NCBI GenBank assembly: GCA_016699305.1
Contig: CP064970.1
Coordinates: 1-64,000, forward strand
Reading direction: 5' to 3'
DNA: 64,000 nt
Origin: Alphaproteobacteria bacterium
GTDB taxonomy: Bacteria; Pseudomonadota; Alphaproteobacteria; GCA-016699305
In this document: positions 1 through 9,135 of the stretch, piece after piece
How the letters are laid out: each line of letters begins with the position of its first letter
Numbering within the stretch: position 1 is the stretch's first letter
Notes under the pieces: model-generated
Databases searched by the model: none
What the model was told of the DNA's origin: nothing
Seen by the model: the letters and a program-made list of their open reading frames with translations, nothing else
Made by a program: the position numbers and the translations under genes

Positions 1-2
1 GA

Positions 3-1430
3 ACCACTGCCGACTTTCAGAATATGATGACGGCCCTGGTGCGTCAGGGCGTGCAAGGCCGCGACATCCTGGACGGCATCGGAAAATCCGCCGCCTATCT
101 GGGCGTGCAATTGCAGCTGGCCCCCGAGCAAGCCGCCGAATTCGCGGCCAAGATGCGCACGGCCACCAGCACCACGCCCCAAGACATGCTGGACTTGATG
201 GACGTGATTCAGCGCACGGCCAATCTGGGCGTGGATAGTCAGGACATGCTGGCGGGTTTTTCCAAGCTCACTCCGGCGTTGGATATGGTCAAGATCAAGG
301 GGTTGGAGGCTGGCAAGGCCATGGCCCCTCTTCTGGCGACGGCCATCCGCACCGGCATGGCGGGCGAGTCGGCAGGCAACGCCTATCGCAAAATGTTCAT
401 GGCGTTCTTCGACGCCCGGAAACTCGGCGCGGTGAATGCAGTCTTAGGAAAACAGGGCATCAATCTGGACTTCACCAACGGCAAGGGCGAGTTCGGCGGG
501 TTCGATAAGATGTTCGCGCAGCTTCAAAAGCTGAAAGCCCTGACCACGGCGCAGCGCGTGCCCTTGCTTAAAAAGCTTTTCGGTGACGATGCAGAGACGC
601 TGCAAGTCGTACAGCTGATGATCGACGGTGGCAAGGAAGCCTATTCGGCCATGCAGACCCAGCTGACCGGCCAGGCCGATCTGCTGATGCGTGTCAACGC
701 GCAGCTGGCCACGCTTAAGAATCTGACCGAGGCCGCGATGGGGAACCTGACCAACATGGCCGCCGCCATCGCCGAGACCCTAGCCCCGGAGATCAAAGCA
801 TTCATGACGGATATGGGCGATCTGGCCAACGCAGTGCGCGTCTATATCGGCCAGAACCCGGCCTTAGTCAGGACGCTGACGGCTGCTGCGACGGCATTCG
901 TGGGTCTGAAACTGGGGGCGTTGGTGCTTAGCGGCGCGCTCACCATCCTTGGCGTCGGGATGCGCGCCTTCGGAGGTCCTTGGCTCTTGATCTTGCAGGC
1001 CGTCGCCATGGCGGCGGGCGTTATCATCGCCAATTGGGGGCCAATCTCGGCTTTCTTCAAAGGCCTGTGGGACGATGTCTCCGCCGCGACCAAAAGCACC
1101 TGGGAAGGGCTGGTGAATTGGTTCTCAGGGATATGGGATCGCATCTCGGCCTTCATCCGCCCGATCATGGACGGGGTACGCATGGCGCGCGCCGGGATCG
1201 ACGTCCTATCTGGACGCGCGCCCAGCCTGTCGGACGCCACGGCTTTCCTGCCGCGCGCCCAGCCATCGACCAGCCTTATCTCGGGGCGGCAGAACCTAAA
1301 CGGCGAGGTCACGGTGCGCTTTGATAATGCCCCCCAGGGGCTGCGTGTGACGAAGGCGGAGACCAATCAGCCCGGCCTGACGCTTAATCCCGATGTCGGA
1401 TACAGCTCGACCGCTTGGGGCGCGCCCTGA
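3..1430 (+). CDS. Phage tail tape measure protein (5' end outside window)
   Basis: The reading frame is open to the left window edge, so only the C-terminal part of about 475 residues is seen. The text up to about residue 240 is helical and Ala/Gln/Leu-rich with TP901-type tape-measure character. It is followed by two hydrophobic stretches (about residues 285-345), as is usual in tape measure proteins that thread the tail tube and help DNA pass the membrane. It is the first of a run of co-directional, overlapping tail genes in the Mu-type order, and its stop shares one base with the next start. The role is therefore to set tail length and scaffold tail-tube assembly. The assignment rests on order and composition more than on a single motif. 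Short reverse-strand frames inside it are shadows. Confidence 0.8.
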   Translation, partial: TTADFQNMMTALVRQGVQGRDILDGIGKSAAYLGVQLQLAPEQAAEFAAKMRTATSTTPQDMLDLMDVIQRTANLGVDSQDMLAGFSKLTPALDMVKIKGLEAGKAMAPLLATAIRTGMAGESAGNAYRKMFMAFFDARKLGAVNAVLGKQGINLDFTNGKGEFGGFDKMFAQLQKLKALTTAQRVPLLKKLFGDDAETLQVVQLMIDGGKEAYSAMQTQLTGQADLLMRVNAQLATLKNLTEAAMGNLTNMAAAIAETLAPEIKAFMTDMGDLANAVRVYIGQNPALVRTLTAAATAFVGLKLGALVLSGALTILGVGMRAFGGPWLLILQAVAMAAGVIIANWGPISAFFKGLWDDVSAATKSTWEGLVNWFSGIWDRISAFIRPIMDGVRMARAGIDVLSGRAPSLSDATAFLPRAQPSTSLISGRQNLNGEVTVRFDNAPQGLRVTKAETNQPGLTLNPDVGYSSTAWGAP

Positions 1431-2620
1431 TGTCATGGCGTGAATCCATGCGCCCCGCCAGTTTTCGGGGGGTTCCGTTCCATGTGGATGGGGATGATCT
1501 GGTCGCCGGGCGGCGCACTGTCGTTCACGAATATCCGCAGCGCGACAAGCCCTATGCCGAAGACATGGGCCGCGCGACGCGCGAGATAAGCTTTTACGGC
1601 TTCGTCATCGGGCCTGATTACATGTTGGCGCGCGATGCTTTGCTCTCCGCGCTTGAAACCGAGGGGCCGGGCCAGCTGATCCATCCCTATTACGGGACGG
1701 TTCAGGTCTCTGTTTTGCGTTGCCGCGTCTCGCATAGCCGCGCGGAAGGCGGCATGGCGCGGTTCGATCTGTCCTTTTCCGAGGCTGGCGAACTGGTATT
1801 CCCCTCCTCGCAATTGGCGACGGATCGACATGTGCAGTTGCGCGCGACCGCCGCGCTGGGCGCGCTGGCGGCGTGGTTCTCGTCGGCCTTTACATTGGCG
1901 GGCATGGCGGAATGGGCGACGGTCGCGGCGCAGAGCAATCTGGACGGCGTGTTGGATGCCGCGCGAGGGCTGGTTACCGATGCAGATGCCACGGGACAGT
2001 GGGTACGGATGGTGGACGAACAAGCCCCGACGGCTATCACACAAACTCCGTCTTCTTTGGCCGATCAGATGATCGCCGCGTTGACCCCGCCTGAAAGCAT
2101 CTGGCCGAGCGCGAACTCTGTGGATGCTTTTTCTTCGATGGTCTCATGGGCCGCATCGGGTCATTCGGCCTTGGCCGCACCGACATCAACCGGCGCTATC
2201 GATCCCATGGGCGTCCAGGCAGGCACCAACGCCGCCGCCTTACGCGCCTTGGCGCGTGGGGCCTTGCTTGTCCAAGGGGCCGATCAAGCCAGCCGGATGC
2301 CGGTCACGGTCTATCAAGATGCCATGTCGGCGCGGCGCATACTGACACGCGGCATCGATGCGGAGATCCTGGCGACCACCGATGACGGGCTGTTGAACGC
2401 CTGGTCGGACCTGCGCGCGGCCTTGCACCGTGACTTGACGGTACGGGCCAAAAACGCGGCGCGGCTGGTGACGGTGACGCCGCGAACCACGCTTCCCGCT
2501 TTGGCGGTGGCCTATAATCTGTATGAAGACACGGGCCGCACCAGCGAGATCGTCGCCAGGAACAAGATTCGTCACCCAAGCTTCGTACCGCCCGAACCCC
2601 TGCTGGCCCTCAACCGATGA
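1430..2620 (+). CDS. Mu gpN-like DNA circulation / tail protein
   Basis: This is a protein of about 396 residues. The N-terminal ~100 residues match the 'DNA circulation N-terminal' domain of Mu gpN (ASFRGVPF near the start, then a VVHEYP-x-RD-x-PY-x-EDMG pattern and the FYGFVIG strand). The family sits at the tail-tube/baseplate junction, and the name comes from circularisation of injected Mu DNA. The start is taken at 1430, overlapping the tape-measure TGA (TGATG); an in-frame ATG at 1415 exists but lies inside the previous gene. The C-terminal two thirds are helical and less conserved. Gene order (tape measure, N, P, 45, 46, 47, 48) supports the call strongly. Confidence 0.85.
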   Translation: MSWRESMRPASFRGVPFHVDGDDLVAGRRTVVHEYPQRDKPYAEDMGRATREISFYGFVIGPDYMLARDALLSALETEGPGQLIHPYYGTVQVSVLRCRVSHSRAEGGMARFDLSFSEAGELVFPSSQLATDRHVQLRATAALGALAAWFSSAFTLAGMAEWATVAAQSNLDGVLDAARGLVTDADATGQWVRMVDEQAPTAITQTPSSLADQMIAALTPPESIWPSANSVDAFSSMVSWAASGHSALAAPTSTGAIDPMGVQAGTNAAALRALARGALLVQGADQASRMPVTVYQDAMSARRILTRGIDAEILATTDDGLLNAWSDLRAALHRDLTVRAKNAARLVTVTPRTTLPALAVAYNLYEDTGRTSEIVARNKIRHPSFVPPEPLLALNR

Positions 2621-3663
2621 CGGCCCCGTCTGATCGCGTCATTCTCCAGATCAAGGATCAGCTTTACGAGGGATGGAAGAGCGTTCGCGTCACGGCAGGA
2701 ATCGAACGGGCAGCGCGGGACTTCGATATCGACATCACCTTGCGCTGGCCAGGACAAAGCGGCCCCGATCTGCCCTGCGTTCCCGGAGATGCCTGCGCCT
2801 TGCGGCTCGGCGACGATCTTGTGGTCACAGGCTATGTCGATGCGGTCCCTGTTCGTTACGACGCCCACGCGCTGACGGTGGCTGTGAACGGACGCAGCCG
2901 CACGGCGGACCTCGTCGATTGCAGCGCCCATGATGCCCCCGGCCAATGGCTGGGACAAAAGGTCGAGACCATCGCCGCCGCCCTGGCCAAGCCTTACGGC
3001 ATCGCGGTGCGGACCGAGGTGGACACAGGTCGCCCGATAGCGGATCACCAGGTTCAGCAGGGCGAGACGGTATTCGAAAGCCTGGACCGCCTGCTGCGTC
3101 AACGCCAATTGCTCGCGACGGACGATGCGGCGGGCGCGCTAGTCATCACAAAACCCGGCCTGTTGCGCGCGACGACGGCCCTGGAGCTGGGCGGGAATAT
3201 TCTGACGGGAGAGATATCCCGCGATTGGCGGGATCGCTTTTCTGAATATCAGGCCAAAGGGCAGGGCAGTGGAACCGATAGCCTTTTTGGTGTCGGCGCA
3301 TCGGAATGTCTTGGGTCAGCCACAGACAAGGCCATTCGTCGTCACCGATTGCTGGTCGTCACGCAAAGCGGCCAGGCGGACACTCCGTCTTGCGGCAACC
3401 GCGCCGAATACGAACGCGACCTGCGCGCGGCCAAGTCCGAGGCGGTCACCTATACCGTTCAGGGTTGGCGGCAGGCGGACGGGGCTTTGTGGAAACCCAA
3501 TATGATGGTCCATGTCACCGATGCATGGCTTGGCATCGACCGCGATCTGCTGATTACCGAAGTCGCCTATACCCTCGACGAGGGAGGCATGCTGACAACC
3601 CTAAGCCTGACGCCGCCCGAAGGATACACGGTACCCAATGCTGGCGAGGATGTGGATGTCTGA
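2617..3663 (+). CDS. Mu gpP/gp44-like baseplate hub protein
   Basis: This protein of 348 residues overlaps the gpN-like gene by 4 bases (ATGA). It follows the pattern of Mu gp44 / late-control-D hub proteins: an N-terminal beta domain with a WKS-V-RVTAGIERAARDFDI pattern, a V-PGD-ACALRLGDDLV-TGYVD segment, a central VNGRSRTADLVDCSA strand, and a C-terminal beta domain ending in a typical LTPPEGY segment. The trimeric hub connects the tail tube to the central spike and is structurally related to T4 gp27. Context and motif both place it in the baseplate module. Confidence 0.88.
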   Translation: MTAPSDRVILQIKDQLYEGWKSVRVTAGIERAARDFDIDITLRWPGQSGPDLPCVPGDACALRLGDDLVVTGYVDAVPVRYDAHALTVAVNGRSRTADLVDCSAHDAPGQWLGQKVETIAAALAKPYGIAVRTEVDTGRPIADHQVQQGETVFESLDRLLRQRQLLATDDAAGALVITKPGLLRATTALELGGNILTGEISRDWRDRFSEYQAKGQGSGTDSLFGVGASECLGSATDKAIRRHRLLVVTQSGQADTPSCGNRAEYERDLRAAKSEAVTYTVQGWRQADGALWKPNMMVHVTDAWLGIDRDLLITEVAYTLDEGGMLTTLSLTPPEGYTVPNAGEDVDV

Positions 3664-4120
3664 GCGACAGATATCCCGCGCCCTCGCTCCGTTCGCGCGG
3701 CGCATCGGCAATCTGGCCAGTCGGGGCGTCGTGGTGATGGTCAATGCCGCCTTGAAGATGCAGGGCCTGCAGCTCCGGCTGATGGCGGGCGAGATCAAGG
3801 ACGGGGTGGAGCATATCGAGCCTTATGGCTTTACGGCCCATCCCCATCCCGGTGCCGAGGCCATCACGCTGTTCTTTGGCGGCGACAGGTCCCACGGCGT
3901 GGTGCTGGCGACCCCCGACCGCCGCTATCGATTGCGAAACCTGGCCGAAGGCGAGGTCGCTCTGTACGACGATCTTGGACACGTTATCAAGCTTTCGCGC
4001 GGCGGGATCGTGGTGGATGGCGGTGGCCATCCGATCACGGTGACCAACACGCCCAAACTGCGCTGCGAGATGCCCTTACTGGAATGCACGGGCGACATCA
4101 TCGCCCACTGCGACGATTGA
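3656..4120 (+). CDS. Mu gp45-like baseplate spike protein
   Basis: This protein of about 154 residues corresponds to Mu gp45 (baseplate assembly protein V / membrane-piercing spike). Seen in the sequence are an N-terminal helix rich in Arg, an OB-like segment with GVEHIEPYGFTAHPHPGAE, then FFGGDRSHGVV and a short beta-helix style tail rich in Gly, Asp and Val. The start is chosen at 3656, just before the upstream TGA (3661-3663); in-frame ATGs at 3638 and 3650 lie deeper inside the previous gene. It ends with IIAHCDD, without the extended C-terminal metal-binding tip some spikes carry. It acts as the central needle of the contractile tail. Confidence 0.87.
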   Translation: MSERQISRALAPFARRIGNLASRGVVVMVNAALKMQGLQLRLMAGEIKDGVEHIEPYGFTAHPHPGAEAITLFFGGDRSHGVVLATPDRRYRLRNLAEGEVALYDDLGHVIKLSRGGIVVDGGGHPITVTNTPKLRCEMPLLECTGDIIAHCDD

Positions 4121-4131
4121 GGTAGGTGGCC

Positions 4132-4572
4132 ATGCTGTCCGACGACGTCCAAGTGATCGTGGATGGAAAGATTGTCAACGCCGATATGACGCCCGTTGCG
4201 GCGTTGCACCGGGCCGTTGCCATCAGCCTGTTCACCTGGCGGCGCGCCCAGCCGGGCGATGTCGGACCCGAGCAGCAACGCTGGGGATGGTGGGGCGATA
4301 CTACCGCCGAGCCGAGCGGAAGTCGGATCGGTTCGCGTTTGTGGTTGCTGTCTCGGGAAAAGCTACTCCCCGAGACGATCGCTAGGGCCAAGGATTATGT
4401 GCGTGAGGCGCTGGCGTGGTTAACCGAAGACGGTGTCGCCAGCCGCGTTGATGTGACAGCGCAGCGCCAGGGCCTGGATAGGCTGGATGTTTTGATCGCG
4501 ATCACCCGATCAGACGGGTCGCAGGTTGATCTTCGATTTGCCGATTTTTGGAGATCGCTCTATGCCATTTAG
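4132..4572 (+). CDS. Mu gp46-like baseplate protein
   Basis: This small protein of 146 residues belongs to the phage GP46 family (gpW/gp25-like wedge component). The diagnostic features are the QRWGWWGD segment near residue 50, SRLWLLSREK after it, and a C-terminal DV-x-A-x-RQGLDRLDVLIAI strand followed by a short acidic strand. The start at 4132 has GAGGTAGG 4-8 bases upstream; an in-frame GTG at 4126 is less likely. It is one of the wedge proteins that attach fibres and couple the baseplate to sheath contraction. It overlaps the next gene by 11 bases. Confidence 0.85.
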   Translation: MLSDDVQVIVDGKIVNADMTPVAALHRAVAISLFTWRRAQPGDVGPEQQRWGWWGDTTAEPSGSRIGSRLWLLSREKLLPETIARAKDYVREALAWLTEDGVASRVDVTAQRQGLDRLDVLIAITRSDGSQVDLRFADFWRSLYAI

Positions 4573-5608
4573 CCGCCCGAGCCTGGAGACGCTGGTCAGC
4601 CGCACCCGCGCCGACGTCCTGACGCGCCTGAGCGCGGACGAGGCCCTACGCCACTGTGACGCCGAGGTTTTGGCGCGCGTTGAGGCTGGCGCGGCCCATG
4701 GCCTGTACGGTTATATCGATTGGCTCTCGCGCCAGTTCCTGGCCGATACCGCAGAAACCGAATGGCTGGACCGCCACGGCTCGATCTGGGGCGTCGCGCG
4801 CAAGGCGGCGGCCACGGCTACAGGCACCGTTACCTTCACGACGCAGGCAGGGGCCGTGATCCCCGTGGGCGCGACGCTTCAGGCCGCCGATGGCGCGGTG
4901 TATCAGGTCACGGCGGAGGTCCTGGCCACAGGGGCATCCACCACGGCGGCCTTACGCGCCGTCCTTGCGGGCGAGGCCGGAAACCGCCTGACCGGTACGC
5001 CCTTGTCTCTTACCAGCCCCTTGGCTGGCGTGCAGTCCTCCGCCACGAGCGGCGCGATCACGGGCGGCGCGGATGTCGAAACGGATATCGCCTACCGCGC
5101 CCGCATCCTGGCCCGCATTCGGCGGACGCCCCATGGCGGCGCGGCCCATGATTATGTGGCTTGGGCGTTGGAAATCCCTGGTGTCACCCGCGCCTGGTGC
5201 TATCCGGAAGAACTCGGTCTGGGAACGGTCACCGTCCGCTTCGTGCGCGACGACGACGCCAGCCTGATCCCGGACTCCCCGGAAGTGGCGACGGTGCAGG
5301 CGCATATCGATTCTGTGCGGCCTGTCACCGCCCAGGTCACGGTGGTCGCGCCCGTTGCCGCACCCTTGGCCTTTACGATCAGCGGATTGGCTCCATCGAA
5401 CGCCGAAGTGCGCGCCCATATCGAATCCGCTCTGCGCAATCTGCTGCGGATTGAGGCCGAGCCGGGCGAGACGCTGTTGATCTCGCATATCCGCGAGGCG
5501 ATTTCGACGGCCGCCGGTGAGTACGACCATGTCTTGGTCAGCCCCTCATCGAATGTAACCCACAGCACCGGCCAGTTGGCGACCTTCGGGGGCATCACAT
5601 GGACCTGA
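4562..5608 (+). CDS. Mu gp47 / baseplate J-like protein
   Basis: This protein of 348 residues is in the baseplate J family (Mu gp47, T4 gp6-like). The N-terminal RPSLETLVSRTRADV motif, the HGLYGYIDWLSRQ segment, the ETEWLDRHG motif (about residues 64-72), an Ala/Thr/Gly-rich beta domain with GAVIPVGATLQ, and the VETDIAYRARILARIR helix are all typical of the family. The start at 4562 overlaps the gp46-like gene; an in-frame ATG at 4526 would extend it into that gene. It forms the wedge ring of the baseplate. Confidence 0.9.
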   Translation: MPFSRPSLETLVSRTRADVLTRLSADEALRHCDAEVLARVEAGAAHGLYGYIDWLSRQFLADTAETEWLDRHGSIWGVARKAAATATGTVTFTTQAGAVIPVGATLQAADGAVYQVTAEVLATGASTTAALRAVLAGEAGNRLTGTPLSLTSPLAGVQSSATSGAITGGADVETDIAYRARILARIRRTPHGGAAHDYVAWALEIPGVTRAWCYPEELGLGTVTVRFVRDDDASLIPDSPEVATVQAHIDSVRPVTAQVTVVAPVAAPLAFTISGLAPSNAEVRAHIESALRNLLRIEAEPGETLLISHIREAISTAAGEYDHVLVSPSSNVTHSTGQLATFGGITWT

Positions 5609-6303
5609 CCGGCAGCATGAGCGCCGACGATTACCGCCAGAACTTACAAGCCTTGCTGCCGCACGGTCCCGCCTGGCCGCGTGAATCTAACTCTGTCCTC
5701 ACGAAATTACTGACAGGCCTGGCGCAAGAACTGGCGCGGATCGATGCGCGGTCATCGGAACTGCTATCGGAAACGGATCCAAGGCAGACATTCGAGATGC
5801 TCTCGGAATGGGAGCGCATGGCGGGACTGCCGGACGAATGCTGGCTGCCGTCGAGTGGCAGCAGTGTGGATTATCGCCGCGCGGCCCTGCTGATGCGCCT
5901 GACCGGACGCGGCGGTCAAGACGCAGCCTATTACATCGCCCTGGCCGAGGCCCTGGGATACAGGTCGTCCGGCATGGTGCTGGAGCTGGATTTTGCCGGC
6001 GGCCCGAATCGGCAATGGCAAGCAGACGCAATTGAGGCGGTGCCGCCTGACGTCATGCCGGCGGCGGCGGTGGTCGAGTTCCTACCCTTTACCTGTGAAT
6101 CGGCCTGCGCCGACACGCTCAACACGGGCGACGCGGGGTGGGGTTACACCTGGCGTTACGACCTGGCCGCGCTGCGCATGACCGTCATGACCTGCGCAGC
6201 CAGCTGCACGGACTCCCTGCGCGACTGGGGCGACGACGTCATCGAATGCGTCATCCGCCGCTTGAGGCCTGCACACACAAACGTTCTTTTCGGCTACATC
6301 TAA
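5599..6303 (+). CDS. Mu gp48-like tail protein (YmfQ/DUF2313 family)
   Basis: This protein of 234 residues overlaps the J-like gene by 10 bases. YmfQ/DUF2313 features are visible: SADDYRQNLQALLPHGPAWPR at the start, a helical LARIDARSSELLSETDPR region, and WERMAGLPDECW followed by RR-x-ALLMRLT. The Cys-containing C-terminal half (CADTLNTGDAGWGYTW, CAASCTDSLRDWGDDVIECVI) ends in RRLRPAHTNVLFGY. In Mu-like phages this protein caps the wedge and anchors the tail fibre, which follows immediately here. Confidence 0.88.
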   Translation: MDLTGSMSADDYRQNLQALLPHGPAWPRESNSVLTKLLTGLAQELARIDARSSELLSETDPRQTFEMLSEWERMAGLPDECWLPSSGSSVDYRRAALLMRLTGRGGQDAAYYIALAEALGYRSSGMVLELDFAGGPNRQWQADAIEAVPPDVMPAAAVVEFLPFTCESACADTLNTGDAGWGYTWRYDLAALRMTVMTCAASCTDSLRDWGDDVIECVIRRLRPAHTNVLFGYI

Positions 6304-6317
6304 AAAAGGGGACTGCG

Positions 6318-7181
6318 ATGCAGCGCATCACGACATCGACCAAAGCGATCGATCTATTCGGAGCCGGGAAGCATGGGTTTACCGATGGCAACCCATCGTT
6401 GGGGACACCATCGACGCAGCTGAACGCTATCTGGTTCAACGGCATTCAAGAGGAAATCGCCACGGTCATCGAGACCGCTGGCATCACCCTAAGCGGCGGG
6501 GATAATACACAGCTGGACGATGCGCTTGCCGCGCTCTATCCCAGGATGGATGCGTTGCAGCAGGTGACCGGTGCGACAACCCTGGTCAACAGCACCTCGC
6601 GCAAATTCATTCGTACGGTGCAATGCATCAGCGGTGGCAGCTATACCGTCACGTTGCCTATGGCCTCCGCCTGTCCCAGCGGCAGCATGATTAGAATCAT
6701 CAATGGTCAGTCCAGCGGCACGATCACCGTCTCTCGCCAAGGTTCGGACTTGCTCTATCCGAATGGCAGCACCGTGACCTCAATGGCTCTATTTACTGGC
6801 GACCAGGTCTATCTGACCAGCACCGGGGCCAACTGGGTCGTTGATGGCGGCACCGCGCAACTTCCCTATAGCTATGGGTTTCTGTCCAGCAAAACGGCGA
6901 ATGGATGGAGACTATATCCAGACAAATCAATCGAACAATGGGGCAACGGTATAACCAGCAGCGGCTTTGTCGCGGTCACGTTCCCCACGGCATTCCCGAC
7001 AGCCGCGACTGCGTTCGTGATGACAATCAATGGGGCGACAGTTAACGGCACATGGGGTGCGGTTGAAAGTGGCGGCCTCGGAACGACTGGGGTGAATGTT
7101 TACAGCGCGGCGTTTGGCACCGCCGCAGGTGGGGCTGCAAACTCTGGATTAGCATTCCACTGGAGAGCCACGGGCTACTAA
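6318..7181 (+). CDS. Phage tail fibre protein
   Basis: This protein of 287 residues starts at 6318 behind an AAAAAAGGGG ribosome-binding site; the frame is open further upstream but overlaps the gp48-like gene. The N-terminal part has the wedge-attachment text common in Mu-type fibres (G-x-P-S-x-GTPSTQLNA-x-WFN, then IQEEIATVIE). The middle is beta-rich. The last ~100 residues resemble a gp53-like fibre C-terminal domain (NGWRLYPDKSIEQWG, then a VTFPTAFP strand and a terminal HWRATGY). It most likely mediates host receptor recognition. A chaperone-type gene follows 12 bases downstream. Confidence 0.85.
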   Translation: MQRITTSTKAIDLFGAGKHGFTDGNPSLGTPSTQLNAIWFNGIQEEIATVIETAGITLSGGDNTQLDDALAALYPRMDALQQVTGATTLVNSTSRKFIRTVQCISGGSYTVTLPMASACPSGSMIRIINGQSSGTITVSRQGSDLLYPNGSTVTSMALFTGDQVYLTSTGANWVVDGGTAQLPYSYGFLSSKTANGWRLYPDKSIEQWGNGITSSGFVAVTFPTAFPTAATAFVMTINGATVNGTWGAVESGGLGTTGVNVYSAAFGTAAGGAANSGLAFHWRATGY

Positions 7182-7193
7182 AGGAGAAAGACA

Positions 7194-7559
7194 ATGACAA
7201 TTTTTTACAGCGCCGCAACAAACGGATTCTACATCCCCGAAATCCATGGCGATGCTATCCCGGCCGACGCCGTCGAGATTACCCGGGAAGAGCATGAAGC
7301 TTTGATGACGGCCAATTCGCAGGGGAAAGTTATCTCGGCAAATGCCGAAGGAAGTCCCGTTGCGCTTGATCCCCCGCCGCCCTCGCCGGAATATCTGATC
7401 AGGTGTCAAATCGCCGATCTTGAGCGGTTACAAACGCCGCGCCGCCTGCGCGAGGCCATGTTGACCGAGGCAGGAAGATTGTGGCTGGCCGATCAGGATC
7501 AACAGATAAACATTCTGCGCGGGACGTTGAAAGACGTTCTGGTTGGTGGTTCCGGCTGA
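7194..7559 (+). CDS. Tail fibre assembly protein
   Basis: This protein of 121 residues begins MTIFYSAATNGFY and continues with PADAVEIT-x-EEH and QGKVISANAEG. This is the conserved N-terminal pattern of caudoviral tail fibre assembly chaperones (Mu gpU / lambda Tfa type). A proline-rich linker (PPPPSPEY) and a C-terminal helical segment follow. A good ribosome-binding site (AAAGGAGAAAG) precedes it. Position directly after the fibre gene is the classic arrangement. The stop overlaps the next start by one base. Confidence 0.85.
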   Translation: MTIFYSAATNGFYIPEIHGDAIPADAVEITREEHEALMTANSQGKVISANAEGSPVALDPPPPSPEYLIRCQIADLERLQTPRRLREAMLTEAGRLWLADQDQQINILRGTLKDVLVGGSG

Positions 7560-8770
7560 TGCCTCTCGTCTCCGTTCCAGTGATCGAAAATCTGCCCAAT
7601 AACGTCGCGTTTTCGCGTGCCTCTGCCGCATGGAGCCATAGCCTAACCGGCACGCTGCAGCAATCTCTTGCCGACAAAGCGCGGATCGATTTTGATCCGG
7701 CCACATTAGAGGCGCGGTGCCTGCTGATTGAATCCGAGCGAATCAACAGCTTGCGCAATTCAGCCTGCTCGGGGGCTGTCGCCGGAACGCTAGGCAGTGG
7801 TGGAGCCGTACCCACTAACTGGATCATCTCTGGCCTGCTCGGTGGCGTCAATATTAGCGTCTCCGCGCCCGGCTCGGAGGACGGTATGCCCTATCTTGAT
7901 CTGACATTCGCAGGGTCGGGATCAGGGACGTTCTCGTTGGGATTTGAGGCTACGACATTCATTGCAGCATCGTCCAGCCAGACTTGGACAGCCTCGGCCT
8001 ATTACCGCCTGATATCTGGCAGTCTGGCCAACGCCTCGCTCATCCATAAAGTGGTTGAGCGAAACAGCGGAGGCGGCACCTTGGTATCTGGGGATATATC
8101 CATCAACCCCGACGCGGCGGCCTTGCATACCCAGCGCCCGAGCGTAACGCGAACCTTTAATAATGCCAGCACTGCCTGGACCAATGCGCGCCTGGACGTG
8201 ATCGCAGCGGGGGCGGTCAATTTTACACTGCGCATCGGCGCACCACAACTTGAGCGGGGCGGTCATGCCAGCAGTCCGATCATCACCACAGGTTCGGCGG
8301 CGTTGCGTGCCGCAGACATTGGTCTGGTGCAGCCAGTCGCGCCATGGTTCAACCAGGCGGCAGGGACGTTCTTCGTGGAATGGGAACGCCCTGCGGCTAT
8401 CGTCGCATCCGGCATCCTGGCCGAGTTTAACGACGGAACATTCAATAATCGCGTCACGCTGGAGATCATCGATGGCAAGCTGCGCGCGCATCAGTTCTTG
8501 GGCGGAGCATCGCCCGGATATCTCGAGCGCGCCGCCCCCGACGGCATAGGTCGCGTGGCATTCGCCTGGGGCGGAGGCAGCCGTGCCTTGGCCAGCAGCG
8601 CCTCGTCCAGTCTGGCGACGGACACGGCCAATCTTGGGGCTATCCCGGCGGATCGGCTGTGGCTGGGCTGCCAAAACAACAACTCGGCCTGCCTCAATGG
8701 CTGGCTGCGCCGCATTCAATACAGCCATCAACGCAAGAGCGACGACGATCTTCTGGCCCTCGTGGCCTGA
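7559..8770 (+). CDS. Phage appendage protein with LamG-like beta domain
   Basis: This protein of 403 residues starts at 7559 on the shared TGATG; an in-frame ATG at 7481 lies inside the preceding gene. The N-terminus has the 'NVAFSRASAAW...LIESERINSLRNS' pattern seen in phage head-spike/fibre proteins. Two jelly-roll-like beta regions follow: one with LDLTFAGSGSGTF, and a LamG-type region around residues 260-390 with GTFFVEWERP, FNDGTFNNRVTLEI and WLGCQNNNSACLNGWLRRIQY. Such folds bind carbohydrate, so this is probably a second adsorption appendage. The exact structural position (head, neck or tail) cannot be told from sequence. Confidence 0.7.
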   Translation: MPLVSVPVIENLPNNVAFSRASAAWSHSLTGTLQQSLADKARIDFDPATLEARCLLIESERINSLRNSACSGAVAGTLGSGGAVPTNWIISGLLGGVNISVSAPGSEDGMPYLDLTFAGSGSGTFSLGFEATTFIAASSSQTWTASAYYRLISGSLANASLIHKVVERNSGGGTLVSGDISINPDAAALHTQRPSVTRTFNNASTAWTNARLDVIAAGAVNFTLRIGAPQLERGGHASSPIITTGSAALRAADIGLVQPVAPWFNQAAGTFFVEWERPAAIVASGILAEFNDGTFNNRVTLEIIDGKLRAHQFLGGASPGYLERAAPDGIGRVAFAWGGGSRALASSASSSLATDTANLGAIPADRLWLGCQNNNSACLNGWLRRIQYSHQRKSDDDLLALVA

Positions 8771-8793
8771 TCCATCCCATGGGAGACCCACGC

Positions 8794-9135
8794 ATGCATG
8801 ATTGCCCCCTCATGGCCCCGGATAAAAAGGGCGGCTTTCTTTCAGAACCCTGGCATTTAGACAAGAAGGTACCCATCGCCCTGATCGTCACGTTGTTGCT
8901 GCAAGCGGCGGGGGCAGTGTGGTGGGTATCGACCAAGGACGCCGAGGACCGTCACCGCGATCAACGCATCAGCGGAATCGAATTAGCAATCGTCAAAGCT
9001 GGCGACACCCAGGACACGATCAATGACCGCCTGACACGGATCGAAGAACGCTCCGCCGCGACCAATGCCACACTGGAGAGGATCGAAGCCATCCTTTCCG
9101 GCGATGTGCGACCTATGAGCCGCGTGAAACGATGA
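8794..9135 (+). CDS. Small phage membrane protein with coiled coil
   Basis: This protein of 113 residues has one transmembrane segment near residues 26-45 (PIALIVTLLLQAAGAVWWVS). A charged, heptad-like helix follows (RISGIELAIVKAGD, then DRLTRIEERSAATNATLERIEAIL). It opens the lysis region: muramidase-like and spanin genes follow at once, with a 4-base overlap to the next gene. An N-in membrane anchor plus coiled coil fits a holin accessory, XhlA-like or spanin-like protein. No family motif allows a firmer choice. The start at 8794 is used; upstream frame extension overlaps the appendage gene. Confidence 0.55.
   Translation: MHDCPLMAPDKKGGFLSEPWHLDKKVPIALIVTLLLQAAGAVWWVSTKDAEDRHRDQRISGIELAIVKAGDTQDTINDRLTRIEERSAATNATLERIEAILSGDVRPMSRVKR

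Noticed and set aside
842..1366. Reverse-strand frame of 174 codons in the tape measure gene
   Set aside because: Shadow of the + strand gene; no start context and low-complexity text.
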